From contig JANCYW010000004.1 in assembly GCA_026184775.1 (NCBI GenBank), positions 186,001 through 250,000 on the forward strand: 64,000 bases of DNA, written 5' to 3'. The number at the start of each line of letters is the position of its first letter. The stretch's first letter is position 1. Origin of the DNA: Cyanidium caldarium (taxonomy: Eukaryota > Rhodophyta > Bangiophyceae > Cyanidiales > Cyanidiaceae). This document shows, in pieces, positions 35,762-43,574 of the stretch. The notes beneath the pieces were generated by a model that was not told where the DNA came from, did no database searches, and was given only the letters and a program-made list of their open reading frames with translations. The translations under genes and the position numbers were made by a program.

Positions 35762-37051
35762 ATGCTGACCGCGTACTTTCCTCAAGTGAAAAAGAGGGCC
35801 GGCCAGCGAGTGGCAGAAAAGCAGGTGGAGGAGGAACGCGTCGTGGGAGACGACCAGCCGATCGACTGCCCCGATGGTGGGAAACGCGCTGCAGACGAGA
35901 AGACACCAAGAAATGACGGCAACCAGAGAGCATCACGCCCAACCTCACCGGTGCCAGCGCGCTGGCGAGCAGATGACGCCGAGGATGGATTTCGCTCTCA
36001 TTCGCCTACCTCTACGGCGCCCGCACCTCTCCTGGCCGAACCTGTGTCGGGCGAAGACGCGGTGCTCGCCGCCATCCTAGAGGGCATCGAGAGTGCCATT
36101 TTACTCCTTCGCGCTCGACGGGCGCGTTTCGCCTACACGGCGGTGGCCGACATCGTGCAGCGCAAATGCCGCCACGAGCTGAGTATGGCACGACTGGCAG
36201 CGCTGACGGTGCTCCTACCCGAGGCGCTCCGTCTCCAACGTTTCGGCACCGCCGTCGAGGACTTTACCGTCGAGCTGTTGGACCCCGAGTGCTCCGACGC
36301 AGACCGGCACCATGCATCTATCAACCGCAGCATGGGCATTGTGAAGCGGCGCGCGTTGTTGCGACAGCGCTTACGGGAGCGAAACGGTCGCGAGATCGAT
36401 ACTCGGGATGCTGGTGTGCCGCCGCCGCCACTATCGCCGACCCAGCCCAGCGCCGCGACGACGCTGTCGTCCGTCACCCGGTCGACAGAGGCATCGTCGC
36501 GCCCGACGCTGACTGCGCTGCTGGGCGATGATACTGCCCTGTCCGCCATGACCGCCGAGGCCGGCCCCACTCATTCGGACACTACGGCCAGCGCCAAACG
36601 CAAGCGCGCCTCCCCGTTCCTACCGCCCCAGCTGCTGCAAAAAGTGCGGCGGCGGGAGGTGCAACGCGAGCGTATCCTCGCCACCGAAGCGCACGACCAA
36701 CAGCAATTGGCTCTGGCGCGCCTCATACGCACCGCCGACTTGGTGCATGAGTGGTGTCGCGCGCCACCCTCTGGCAGCTTGGCAAATTCGGGCGGTGCCA
36801 GCGGCGGACGCGGGTGCATACCCGTCGGCGAGTTGGTGTCGCTCATCCAGCGACACCATCCCGCCGGCCCGTTATCGCAAGCCGACGCGCACGAGCAGCT
36901 GCAGTTGCTGGCACGTTGCGCTTCCGGCTGGTGCCACCTGGAGCGCGGCACGCACACCGGCATGACGCTGTTCCGCTTGGAGAGGCACGGCCCGCGCTTT
37001 GGTCAAGTGCGTGCCGCCCTGCTGGCCATCAAGTCGCTGCCGATGGAATAA
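35762..37051 (+). CDS. CDT1: DNA replication licensing factor CDT1
   Basis: 429-residue protein that loads MCM2-7 at origins with ORC and CDC6. The N-terminus reads MLTAYFPQVKKR, a PIP-box-like motif (hydrophobic, T-x, aromatic pair, then basic residues at +3/+4). This matches the position of the CDT1 degron that PCNA and CRL4-CDT2 use in animals, though the leading Gln is absent. A central helical region (about 80-190) with FAYTAVADIVQRKCRHELSM and VLLPEALRL matches the geminin-binding/winged-helix fold. The C-terminal winged helix (about 300-429) includes ELVSLIQRHHPAGPLSQADA and GMTLFRLERH and contacts MCM in the family. Overall identity to animal CDT1 is low, but the order of parts and the N-terminal motif agree. 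It is divergent from the parvulin gene. Confidence 0.8.
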   Translation: MLTAYFPQVKKRAGQRVAEKQVEEERVVGDDQPIDCPDGGKRAADEKTPRNDGNQRASRPTSPVPARWRADDAEDGFRSHSPTSTAPAPLLAEPVSGEDAVLAAILEGIESAILLLRARRARFAYTAVADIVQRKCRHELSMARLAALTVLLPEALRLQRFGTAVEDFTVELLDPECSDADRHHASINRSMGIVKRRALLRQRLRERNGREIDTRDAGVPPPPLSPTQPSAATTLSSVTRSTEASSRPTLTALLGDDTALSAMTAEAGPTHSDTTASAKRKRASPFLPPQLLQKVRRREVQRERILATEAHDQQQLALARLIRTADLVHEWCRAPPSGSLANSGGASGGRGCIPVGELVSLIQRHHPAGPLSQADAHEQLQLLARCASGWCHLERGTHTGMTLFRLERHGPRFGQVRAALLAIKSLPME

Positions 37052-37261
37052 ACGGTCGCGTGAGAGAGGGGTGACCTCTTATCTAGCCGGATTTGCCGAG
37101 AGGATCTGTCTTCTTCTTCTTCCATCCACCAGACAAGCGTCTCGACGCGGTTGTATCGCTGGCTGACAACGTCGGAGGCCGATGCCGTGCGGCCCCGGCG
37201 CTTGACTCGGTGGCGCATCGTCGAGGCGCATCCGACCAAAAACTGGAGCGAGCCGAGCGCC

Positions 37262-38341
37262 ATGTCCAAGAAGCCACGCTACATAGATGACGTCCTCAGG
37301 GACAATTCTCACAAAGATCAAGACAGCCCTCCCACGAAGACGCTCCGGTCATGCTCCGCCCCTGTCGCCCGGCCGACGGCGGTCGAACTGGATCTCGCCC
37401 GCCGGCTGGCGTCGAGCAGCAAGTCGGTGCGGCAAGAGGCGCTCACAGCAGTGCAGCGGGTGTTATGTGCCGCGGAAACCCCGTTGCGGTGGCCGGAGAT
37501 GCGAAGGCTGTGGCGAGCGCTGTTTTACACCCTGTGGTTCGCGGACCGGCCGGTCGCCATCGAGGCGGTCATCCGGCGGCTGGTGCGACTGCTGGAGGTG
37601 TCGGCCGATCCGTACCTCTACTTTCGGGGTATGCTGGAGTGTCTGGTGCGCGAGTGGCCGAGTATCGATCACCACCGCCTCGACAAATACTATGCCCTGC
37701 TGACCGACGGAGTAGCGGCGGCGGCCGCCTGGGGCGTCTCCCACGGGTCCGCCGACGATTGGCAAGCCTGCCGATGCATAGCGCGGATCGTGGAGGAGGA
37801 GGTGTTCCAGCCGCTGTATGTCGACAAGGTGCACTTTGCGGATGACGTGGCGGCTGAGGCACGCGAGCCGCCTCGGCGCGGCAGCGTCGGGGTCGCGCTG
37901 CATCTGTGTGACGTGTGGGTGGCGCGGATACTCGAGAGTGTGCCGCCCGACGAGCGGCAGCACCTGAGTTTTGCAGTGGACTCGCGTTGTCCGGCGGATA
38001 TGTATATGGAGCCGATCGTGCGGCTGTTCGTGGTCGAGACGAACCGGGCCGCCGAGGCGCGCTTACCCACGCGCAAGCGTCTCATGGCGCGGGCTGCACA
38101 ACGAGTCTGGAAAGTGTTGGAGGCGCGTTGGTTGACCCGTCCGCCCGAGCCCGTCGAGGAAGCGTCGTGGCGGACGCATGCGCAGGAGATCGCGCAAGGG
38201 CTCTTCCAGCGCGCGTCCGGCACCGGGGTGCCCGACTATGGCCGGCGCCTGTTGTACGAGACGGTGCGGCACCTGCGCGCGGCGGTGGAGTTGCCGAGCG
38301 AGGTCTCTGCAGTGCCCCTCAAGCGGAAACGAAAGGCCTGA
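37262..38341 (+). CDS. RRP1: Ribosomal RNA processing protein 1 (RRP1/Nop52)
   Basis: Nucleolar factor for 27S/60S pre-rRNA processing. 359 residues from the ATG at 37262; the longer ORF begins with TTG. The Nop52 domain covers about residues 40-270. It includes LARRLASSSKSVRQEALTAV at the start, MRRLWRALFYTLWFADRP and a WPSIDHHRLDKYYAL segment, which correspond to the LWKGLFYCMWMSDKP and IDRLRLDKFYML strings of known RRP1 proteins. The C-terminus ends in a basic tail, KRKRKA, which could serve as a nuclear/nucleolar signal. The human protein has a long basic C-terminal extension that is absent here, so this form is yeast-sized. It converges on RPN10 with 30 bp between stops. Confidence 0.88.
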   Translation: MSKKPRYIDDVLRDNSHKDQDSPPTKTLRSCSAPVARPTAVELDLARRLASSSKSVRQEALTAVQRVLCAAETPLRWPEMRRLWRALFYTLWFADRPVAIEAVIRRLVRLLEVSADPYLYFRGMLECLVREWPSIDHHRLDKYYALLTDGVAAAAAWGVSHGSADDWQACRCIARIVEEEVFQPLYVDKVHFADDVAAEAREPPRRGSVGVALHLCDVWVARILESVPPDERQHLSFAVDSRCPADMYMEPIVRLFVVETNRAAEARLPTRKRLMARAAQRVWKVLEARWLTRPPEPVEEASWRTHAQEIAQGLFQRASGTGVPDYGRRLLYETVRHLRAAVELPSEVSAVPLKRKRKA

Positions 38342-38371
38342 ATGCCGAGCCCGGATTCACCACGAGAGGCA

Positions 38372-39478
38372 TCATTTGCCCGAGTGACCGTCGTCGTCCG
38401 GTGGTCGTTGGTGCTCATCACCGCGCCGGTCCTCGGCATAGTCGTGTTTGGACATTTCGATCGCCAGTCGCATCTCCTCGTCCATTTCCTCGTTATCCTC
38501 AGTGACGTTTGAGGCGGCCGGTGCAGCCATGTCCGGGGCCGATGCAGACCCAGCACTCGGGCTCGGCTCCACTTCCATGTTGGTGGCCGTTCCTGGATTC
38601 GGCGCGGCCTCCGCAACGCTACCGCCGGAGGCTGCTGCTGCCGCCGCTGCCGCTGCTTGCCTCGCCTGCTCCTCCTCCAGCGACAGCCGCAACGCCATGG
38701 CCAGCTCTGGGTCCATGTTCGGATCGAATCCCAGCTCGCGCATACTCGCCAAACCACTGCCATCGCCACCGCTCGCGCCGAGCACGGACGCTGCCTCATC
38801 ACCCAACACAATAGGCGTGGTCATCAGCGCCTCGGCGAGCATCTGTGTGCCCGCCGGCACCACCAGCAAATGCGAGTTGTCACTCGAGTTCACGCTCTCC
38901 ACCAACGCCGCCATCTTCTGCTCATTCTCCGAAGCCTCGCTGCCGAACAGAATCACGTCCACCGCCACGTTGTTCTTCTTCAACGCCCGCCCGACGCGCA
39001 CCAGCGCCTCCGCACTGGCCACCACCGGACTGCCCACGAAGCACACGATGCGCTGCCGCTGATTCTTGTTCTGACGATGCTTCAGCGCCAACTGGGCCTT
39101 TTGCAGTCCGCCCAGCACGTCCAGCACGCCCTCGATCGCCACCGAGTGCAAGCAGGTGAGCACCTTGCCCGGATCCTGCGTCTGCGTGATCCACACCTTG
39201 CACGAACCGCCAGCACCGTACGATGTCCCGTTGGTCGCGGCAGTAGACGCCCCGACCGCCTCAGCAGCGCCGTCGCTGCCCGCGGCCAGTGCCTCGGGCG
39301 ACCGACCGATCGTCGCCAGGCTCAGCAACCCGACGGTGTTCTCTGGATTCTGCCCGAGTTTGGCGTTACACAGCAGGTGGATGGCGTCCTGCTGCGCGTC
39401 CATCCGCGTCGGCGTCACGTCTCCGTTGCGCATCCACTCCGAGTTGTCCAAACATACCATGGTCGCCTCCAGCACCAT
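38372..39478 (-). CDS. RPN10: 26S proteasome regulatory subunit RPN10 (PSMD4/S5a)
   Basis: Polyubiquitin receptor of the proteasome 19S lid/base. 368 residues from the ATG at 39478, giving the classical start MVLEATMVCLDNSEWMRNGD. The VWA domain (1-220) contains TRMDAQQDAIHLL, ENTVGLLSLA and RIVCFVGSPV. It carries an Ala/Gly/Ser-rich insertion of about 35 residues (around 70-105) not present in animal or yeast RPN10. Two ubiquitin-interacting motifs follow: DPELAMALRLSLEEEQ at about 258-273 and EEMRLAIEMSKHD at about 333-346. The two-UIM layout is like animals and plants, whereas yeast has one. An Ala-rich run (38630-38660 in DNA) separates them. The ORF is open upstream over the divergent GET2-like gene. 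Confidence 0.95.
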   Translation of the reverse strand: MVLEATMVCLDNSEWMRNGDVTPTRMDAQQDAIHLLCNAKLGQNPENTVGLLSLATIGRSPEALAAGSDGAAEAVGASTAATNGTSYGAGGSCKVWITQTQDPGKVLTCLHSVAIEGVLDVLGGLQKAQLALKHRQNKNQRQRIVCFVGSPVVASAEALVRVGRALKKNNVAVDVILFGSEASENEQKMAALVESVNSSDNSHLLVVPAGTQMLAEALMTTPIVLGDEAASVLGASGGDGSGLASMRELGFDPNMDPELAMALRLSLEEEQARQAAAAAAAAASGGSVAEAAPNPGTATNMEVEPSPSAGSASAPDMAAPAASNVTEDNEEMDEEMRLAIEMSKHDYAEDRRGDEHQRPPDDDGHSGK

Positions 39479-39672
39479 GACGACGAGCGTTGTCCAGGAA
39501 GCTTTCTGGACTGCTCGTCGCCTGATCGATGAGGGCACGATCCGTTCGCGCACCAACGCGTGCCCGACAGAAGGCACCGAGCGCCATCGTCCGCGGCGTT
39601 CGGCGTCGAGTGCGGGTCGATCGTCTCGTGGCCGGAGTGGCGAAAGCGACGCTCCCTCATCGTCAGGAAGGC

Positions 39673-40248
39673 ATGACCTCTCTACAAGCGTACGACATCG
39701 CGGCACGGAGGCGAGAGCGTATCTTGGCCAACAGGGAGAAGCGACTGGCGCTGGCTAGTGGGCGCAGTGCCGAGGTGGTACAGGAGGCCGCGCGACGGGA
39801 TGCCGCCGGACTTTCCGGCACCTTGCACTCTGGCGAGCGGGTGCGTCAGCTGATGGAGCGCGAGACGCCAGCGGCCCATCTGGATCGCCGAAAGCGCAAG
39901 AGTAGCGAGGGATTACAGCGAGCTAGCAGTTGGCGAGAGGGCGTCTTGCTGGTGGCGGCGGCGGCGTTGGCCTGGCTGCACACCCGCGACGCCGATCCGT
40001 GTTGGCGCGCATCGGCAGCAGCCTCCTGGTGTGTGCACGATGTGTCGGCGCCACTGGTGTTTGTAACACTGCAGTTGCTGTGGTGGAGTGCGCTGCTGCT
40101 GCTGTCGTATGGACAACTGCGGCAGTGGAGCCGATGGCAGTGGGCCGTGAACGGTGTGGGCGTGGCCCGATACCTGCTTCAGGACGCTGGCGTGTTCCTG
40201 TTCGGATACTTTTTGTGCTGGTTGCTGCCCGTGCCGTTTCGAGGATGA
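39673..40248 (+). CDS. Candidate GET2/CAML-like tail-anchored protein receptor subunit
   Basis: 191 residues from the ATG at 39673. The cytosolic N-terminus carries AARRRERILANREKRLALAS (about 9-28). This has the pattern of the Arg-rich helix plus RLAxIxG element by which yeast GET2, animal CAML and plant GET2/G1IP bind the GET3 ATPase. A charged linker follows, then three hydrophobic segments at about 87-103, 120-145 and 165-188 (WREGVLLVAAAALAWL, FVTLQLLWWSALLLLSY and AGVFLFGYFLCWLLPVPF). This is the GET2/CAML topology, so insertion of tail-anchored proteins into the ER is the likely role. Sequence similarity outside the N-terminal motif is minimal, as is normal for this fast-evolving family. 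A GET1/WRB partner was not seen in this window. Confidence 0.55.
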   Translation: MTSLQAYDIAARRRERILANREKRLALASGRSAEVVQEAARRDAAGLSGTLHSGERVRQLMERETPAAHLDRRKRKSSEGLQRASSWREGVLLVAAAALAWLHTRDADPCWRASAAASWCVHDVSAPLVFVTLQLLWWSALLLLSYGQLRQWSRWQWAVNGVGVARYLLQDAGVFLFGYFLCWLLPVPFRG

Positions 40249-40593
40249 GATGATAGGGTTGGTGCCCATTGCCAGCGGCGACGCAACGCTTGTAAAAACC
40301 GACAGCTCATCCGGAGCGCGGACGCTACGTTGTCTTCACCACCATCGTCCCGCGTGTGCTGCGTGTGTGTGTGTGTGTGTGCTTTCATGTTCGCTGTGCA
40401 TCGCGGAGCCCATCGCGCCCGGCGCTCCATTGCATTTCTTCTCGCCGCAAGTGCGCGTGCGGACATCTCGCCGCGCTGCGTGAACGGGAGGTAGAAAACC
40501 GAGCGGAGAGACCGGACGGTGCTTCCCCACTGGGTGACACCTTTCGCGCACCCATCCACTCCACCTCCATCCTCCTCTGCTTTCTTCTTCTCT
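40249..40593. other. Intergenic region with a GT microsatellite
   Basis: 345 bp between the GET2-like stop and the RING-LON start. It contains a GT repeat (separate entry) and a pyrimidine-rich CCTCC/TTCTT stretch just before the RING-LON ATG. No RNA gene seen. Confidence 0.5.
40363..40381. repeat. GT dinucleotide microsatellite
   Basis: An uninterrupted run of nine to ten GT units, extending to about 40355 with one interruption. Located about 215 bp upstream of the RING-LON gene. Confidence 0.85.
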
Positions 40594-41895
40594 ATGCCTC
40601 AGGTGGGCGAGTCGGTGGCGCAGGTGGATGCGGGCGGCGAGGCGGCGGTGCTGGAGTGCTCGCTGTGCTTGAAGATATTCTACGAGCCGGTGACCACCGC
40701 TTGTGGACACACCTTCTGTAGGGAATGTTTGGCGCGATCGGTGGACCACGCGGCGCACTGCCCGCTGTGTCGCACCACCTTGCATATGGACCCGGACACC
40801 CACCCGGTAACCACCGCCGTGCAGACCGCGTGCGAGCGACTCTTCCCCAAATTGTACGAAGAACGACAGGTGGAGGTGGCGCGAGAACGTGAACACGCCC
40901 TGCCGGAACTGGACGAGGCGAGCGCCGCGGCAGAGGAGGACACTGTCGATCAGCCAGCATCCCCGGCAAGTGCCTGCCGTTCACGGCGGCGGAGGCGGCG
41001 GCGTGTGTTGCGACTGCCGCTGTTTGTACTGGATGCGGTGGTGTTTCCCGGACAGCGATTCCCGATGCACGTGTTCGAGCCACGGTACCGACTCATGCTG
41101 CGTCGGGTGATGGCCGGCTCGCGGCAGTTTGGACTGCTGCCGCTGCTGCGGCGCTCGGCATCGGACGATACCGACGATGCGGGGAACGCGGCACGCCTGG
41201 ACCGCCACGGCCAGCGCCGGGCGCTGGCCCCGGTGGGCACCATACTGCATGTGACCCGTAGCGAGCGCCTCGGTGACGGCCGTAGCCTCATCGACACCGT
41301 CGGCGGGGAGCGGTTCCGCGTCGCCCCGGAGGACACCTTCAACGTCGATGGCTACCTGGTGGGCAGCGTGGAGCTCATAGACGGCGGTGTGGACGCCGCG
41401 GAGGCCGATGAGGACGCCAAATACGTCGACGGGAAGGGCGATGATGCGCAGCGGCAAGCACTCGTGGATGCAGTGTTACAGGAGGCGTTTCGAGTGGCCG
41501 ACCAGATCCTGCGATTCGGTCTGGGGCGCAGCGCCTCGGCCGGCATCCGCGTGGTGGGCGGCTCGATATCAGAAGCGCTGGAACAGTTTGAAACGCCCCA
41601 AATCATCACCCGGCCGGCTGCAGCCGAGACGCGGTCATCGCCCACAAGAGCGGATGCCGCGCAGACGGCGGCGGCGGTGGAGGCGACCGGAGCCGCCCGC
41701 CACACCGCGCCCATACGCTACGAGTACACCTACGCCTCGGTGAAGAAGCTGAGCTTCTGGTTGGCGGCGCTCACCACGCCCAACTCGGATACGCGCCAAC
41801 GCCTGCTGGAGATGAGCAGCAGCGTCGCTCGCATCGAAGCGGTGCTGCAGAGCGTCCGCGACCGCCGCTTGGACCAGCGCTGTTCCATCGCCTAG
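40594..41895 (+). CDS. RING-finger plus LON substrate-binding-domain protein (LONRF/BRCA1-independent E3 type)
   Basis: 433 residues. RING finger at 22-59 with full C3HC4 spacing: C22-x2-C25, then C37, H39, C42 and C45, then C56-x2-C59 (sequence ECSLCLKIF to HCPLC). A basic stretch (SRRRRRRRV, about 128-136) leads into a LON N-terminal (ASCH/PUA-like) domain starting LPLFVLDAVVFPGQRFPMHV and containing FEPRYRLM and GERFRV. A C-terminal helix with KLSFWLAALTT and DTRQRLLEM closes it, as in LONRF1-3 and cereblon-type LON domains. The ATP-dependent protease part of Lon is absent. The protein is therefore an E3 ubiquitin ligase in which the LON domain probably selects substrates. TPRs found in animal LONRFs are missing. 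Start at ATG 40594; the longer frame begins with GTG. Confidence 0.85.
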   Translation: MPQVGESVAQVDAGGEAAVLECSLCLKIFYEPVTTACGHTFCRECLARSVDHAAHCPLCRTTLHMDPDTHPVTTAVQTACERLFPKLYEERQVEVAREREHALPELDEASAAAEEDTVDQPASPASACRSRRRRRRRVLRLPLFVLDAVVFPGQRFPMHVFEPRYRLMLRRVMAGSRQFGLLPLLRRSASDDTDDAGNAARLDRHGQRRALAPVGTILHVTRSERLGDGRSLIDTVGGERFRVAPEDTFNVDGYLVGSVELIDGGVDAAEADEDAKYVDGKGDDAQRQALVDAVLQEAFRVADQILRFGLGRSASAGIRVVGGSISEALEQFETPQIITRPAAAETRSSPTRADAAQTAAAVEATGAARHTAPIRYEYTYASVKKLSFWLAALTTPNSDTRQRLLEMSSSVARIEAVLQSVRDRRLDQRCSIA

Positions 41896-42213
41896 AGAGT
41901 GCATCCTGAGGAGTGTCTGTATGGAGGGCAAGGTGTCTGTACGCGATGCAGAGGGTAAAGCTCGAACGCCCCTGCTGCATGGGCGGGGGGCGCGATACGG
42001 CCAGGCGACGTGACGCCGTCCGGTCGTGCAGGCAGCGAGGACGTTGCCCCTCGCCGACTTTCTCGTGATTGCGGTGCGCGGATCGAGCGTAACAAGAAGC
42101 GGAACGAGTGAGACGACGATAACCATTGGCGAGCAGCGGGAGACGCGGTTCGATCAAGCCGGCTGGTCACCACGGGGGGATCGAACGGTCGAGTGCGTCG
42201 CCCCCGTCTCGCC
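41896..42213. other. Intergenic region between the RING-LON and ketoacyl reductase genes
   Basis: 318 bp. A T-loop-like string at about 42145 (GGTTCGATC) was tested as a tRNA end and did not fit the rest of a cloverleaf. Nothing else recognised. Confidence 0.45.
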
Positions 42214-43191
42214 ATGGTCGTACTTGCGACGCTCTCTCTGGGCTCATCGGCGGTCCCGCCACTTTGGCAACGGGTGCTGCTAGGTCTCACCTTAACAGGC
42301 GCCAGTGTCGTGCTCTACGGGACGCTCTCCGTGTTGCTTTTCTTCTTTCGGCACTGGTTGCAACCGCCCAATCGTCGCTTCGATGCGTACCGCGGTCAGT
42401 GGGCGGTGGTCACCGGCGCCTCGTACGGTATCGGCGCCGGGTTTGCACGCGAGTGCGCGCGCCGCGGCATGCACGTGTTCCTGCTGGCGCGCTCCGCGGA
42501 GAAGCTAGAGCAGGTGGCGGCGGCGTGCACCGGGTGCGGAGTGCAGGCGCGCTGCAGGTGCTTCGATTTCGCCACCGCCACCGAGGACGACTGGCGCAAG
42601 CTGCAGCACGAACTGGCTGCGCTGCCGGTGGCGCTGTTGGTGAACAATGTGGGCGTGAATGTGCCATTCCCGACGCCCTTTCTGGACATGGACGAGGCGC
42701 AGATCGAGCGCATCGTGCGGGTGAATATCGGCGCCACCAACCGCATGACGCGCCTGCTGCTGCCGCAGATGCTCCAGCGGCAACGCGGTTCGGTCATCTT
42801 CCTCTCCTCAGGCGGCGGCGCCGTACTGCCCAGTCCGCTGCTCGCCGTCTACGCCGGCACCAAAGCCTACATGGACGCGTTCGCCGTGGCGCTGAACGGT
42901 GAAGTCACCGGCCACGGCATCGTGGTGCAATCGCTGACGCCGTTCTTCGTGGTCAGCGAGATGAGCAAGATGCGGCACGCCAGCTGGCGCGTGCCCTCGG
43001 CCGATACCCTGGCGCGCGAAGCCTTTCAAGCACACGGCCGACAGTTGCGCGCCTTTCCGCACTGGTCACACGAGCTGTTCGCCGCGCTGATCACGCGCGC
43101 GTTGTCGTTGCGCGGCCAGTCCCGTCTCGTGGCCCACATGCACGAGTCGGTGCGCAAGCGGGCGCTGCGCAAACAGAGGCGCGAGCAGTAG
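42214..43191 (+). CDS. KCR1: Very-long-chain 3-ketoacyl-CoA reductase (KCR/HSD17B12 type SDR)
   Basis: ER-membrane short-chain dehydrogenase that reduces 3-ketoacyl-CoA with NADPH in fatty acid elongation; HSD17B12 and let-767 are relatives. 325 residues from ATG 42214. N-terminal hydrophobic segments (about 18-46) anchor the protein, followed by PPNRRFDAYRGQWAVVTGAS. Cofactor motif TGASYGIG is at 67-74, with NNVGVN near 146 and catalytic Ser in FLSSGGGA. The YAGTK signature at 213-217 supplies Tyr213 and Lys217. The C-terminus is basic (KQRREQ) without a clean di-lysine retrieval motif. Length and order match plant KCR1 and human HSD17B12. Steroid activity is not implied; elongation is the ancestral role. 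The longer ORF starts with GTG at 42193, which I reject. Confidence 0.92.
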   Translation: MVVLATLSLGSSAVPPLWQRVLLGLTLTGASVVLYGTLSVLLFFFRHWLQPPNRRFDAYRGQWAVVTGASYGIGAGFARECARRGMHVFLLARSAEKLEQVAAACTGCGVQARCRCFDFATATEDDWRKLQHELAALPVALLVNNVGVNVPFPTPFLDMDEAQIERIVRVNIGATNRMTRLLLPQMLQRQRGSVIFLSSGGGAVLPSPLLAVYAGTKAYMDAFAVALNGEVTGHGIVVQSLTPFFVVSEMSKMRHASWRVPSADTLAREAFQAHGRQLRAFPHWSHELFAALITRALSLRGQSRLVAHMHESVRKRALRKQRREQ

Positions 43192-43574
43192 GCGCGCTAT
43201 GGACACGGCATGCAGTGTCTCTCTATTGGGCGACAGGAGGAGTCTCCATAAGCGCACGGCTGCCGACTTGATAAAGGCCGCGGTATCGCTCTATGAGCGT
43301 CGTGCTCTATCCCTGTTTGTATACGCAGTGCTGGTGTGCTGGACACGTTCGCAGCGCCTGCACGTCGGTCGATGCCGCTTCGCTGGTGCACGTCGCGCAC
43401 GCCACCTGGGCAACCTCCGCACGACCGACCCCCTCGACGCGCGGAGGTTGTGAGCGCCTGGACCATCGGGAGCGTGGCGCATGGAAGTGAAGCGGTAACG
43501 GAGACGGTGCTGCACACGCGCCGGAGGCCGTTGTGGCGGTGTCGGGAGCACCACCGCGGAACGGACGCTCTCTG
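43192..43574. other. Intergenic region upstream of EED
   Basis: 383 bp between two plus-strand genes. No repeat, RNA gene or conserved ORF recognised; presumed EED promoter and leader. Confidence 0.45.

Noticed and set aside
42130-42180. GGTTCGATC as a possible tRNA 3' half
   Set aside because: Flanking bases do not pair into a T-stem and no cloverleaf can be drawn.
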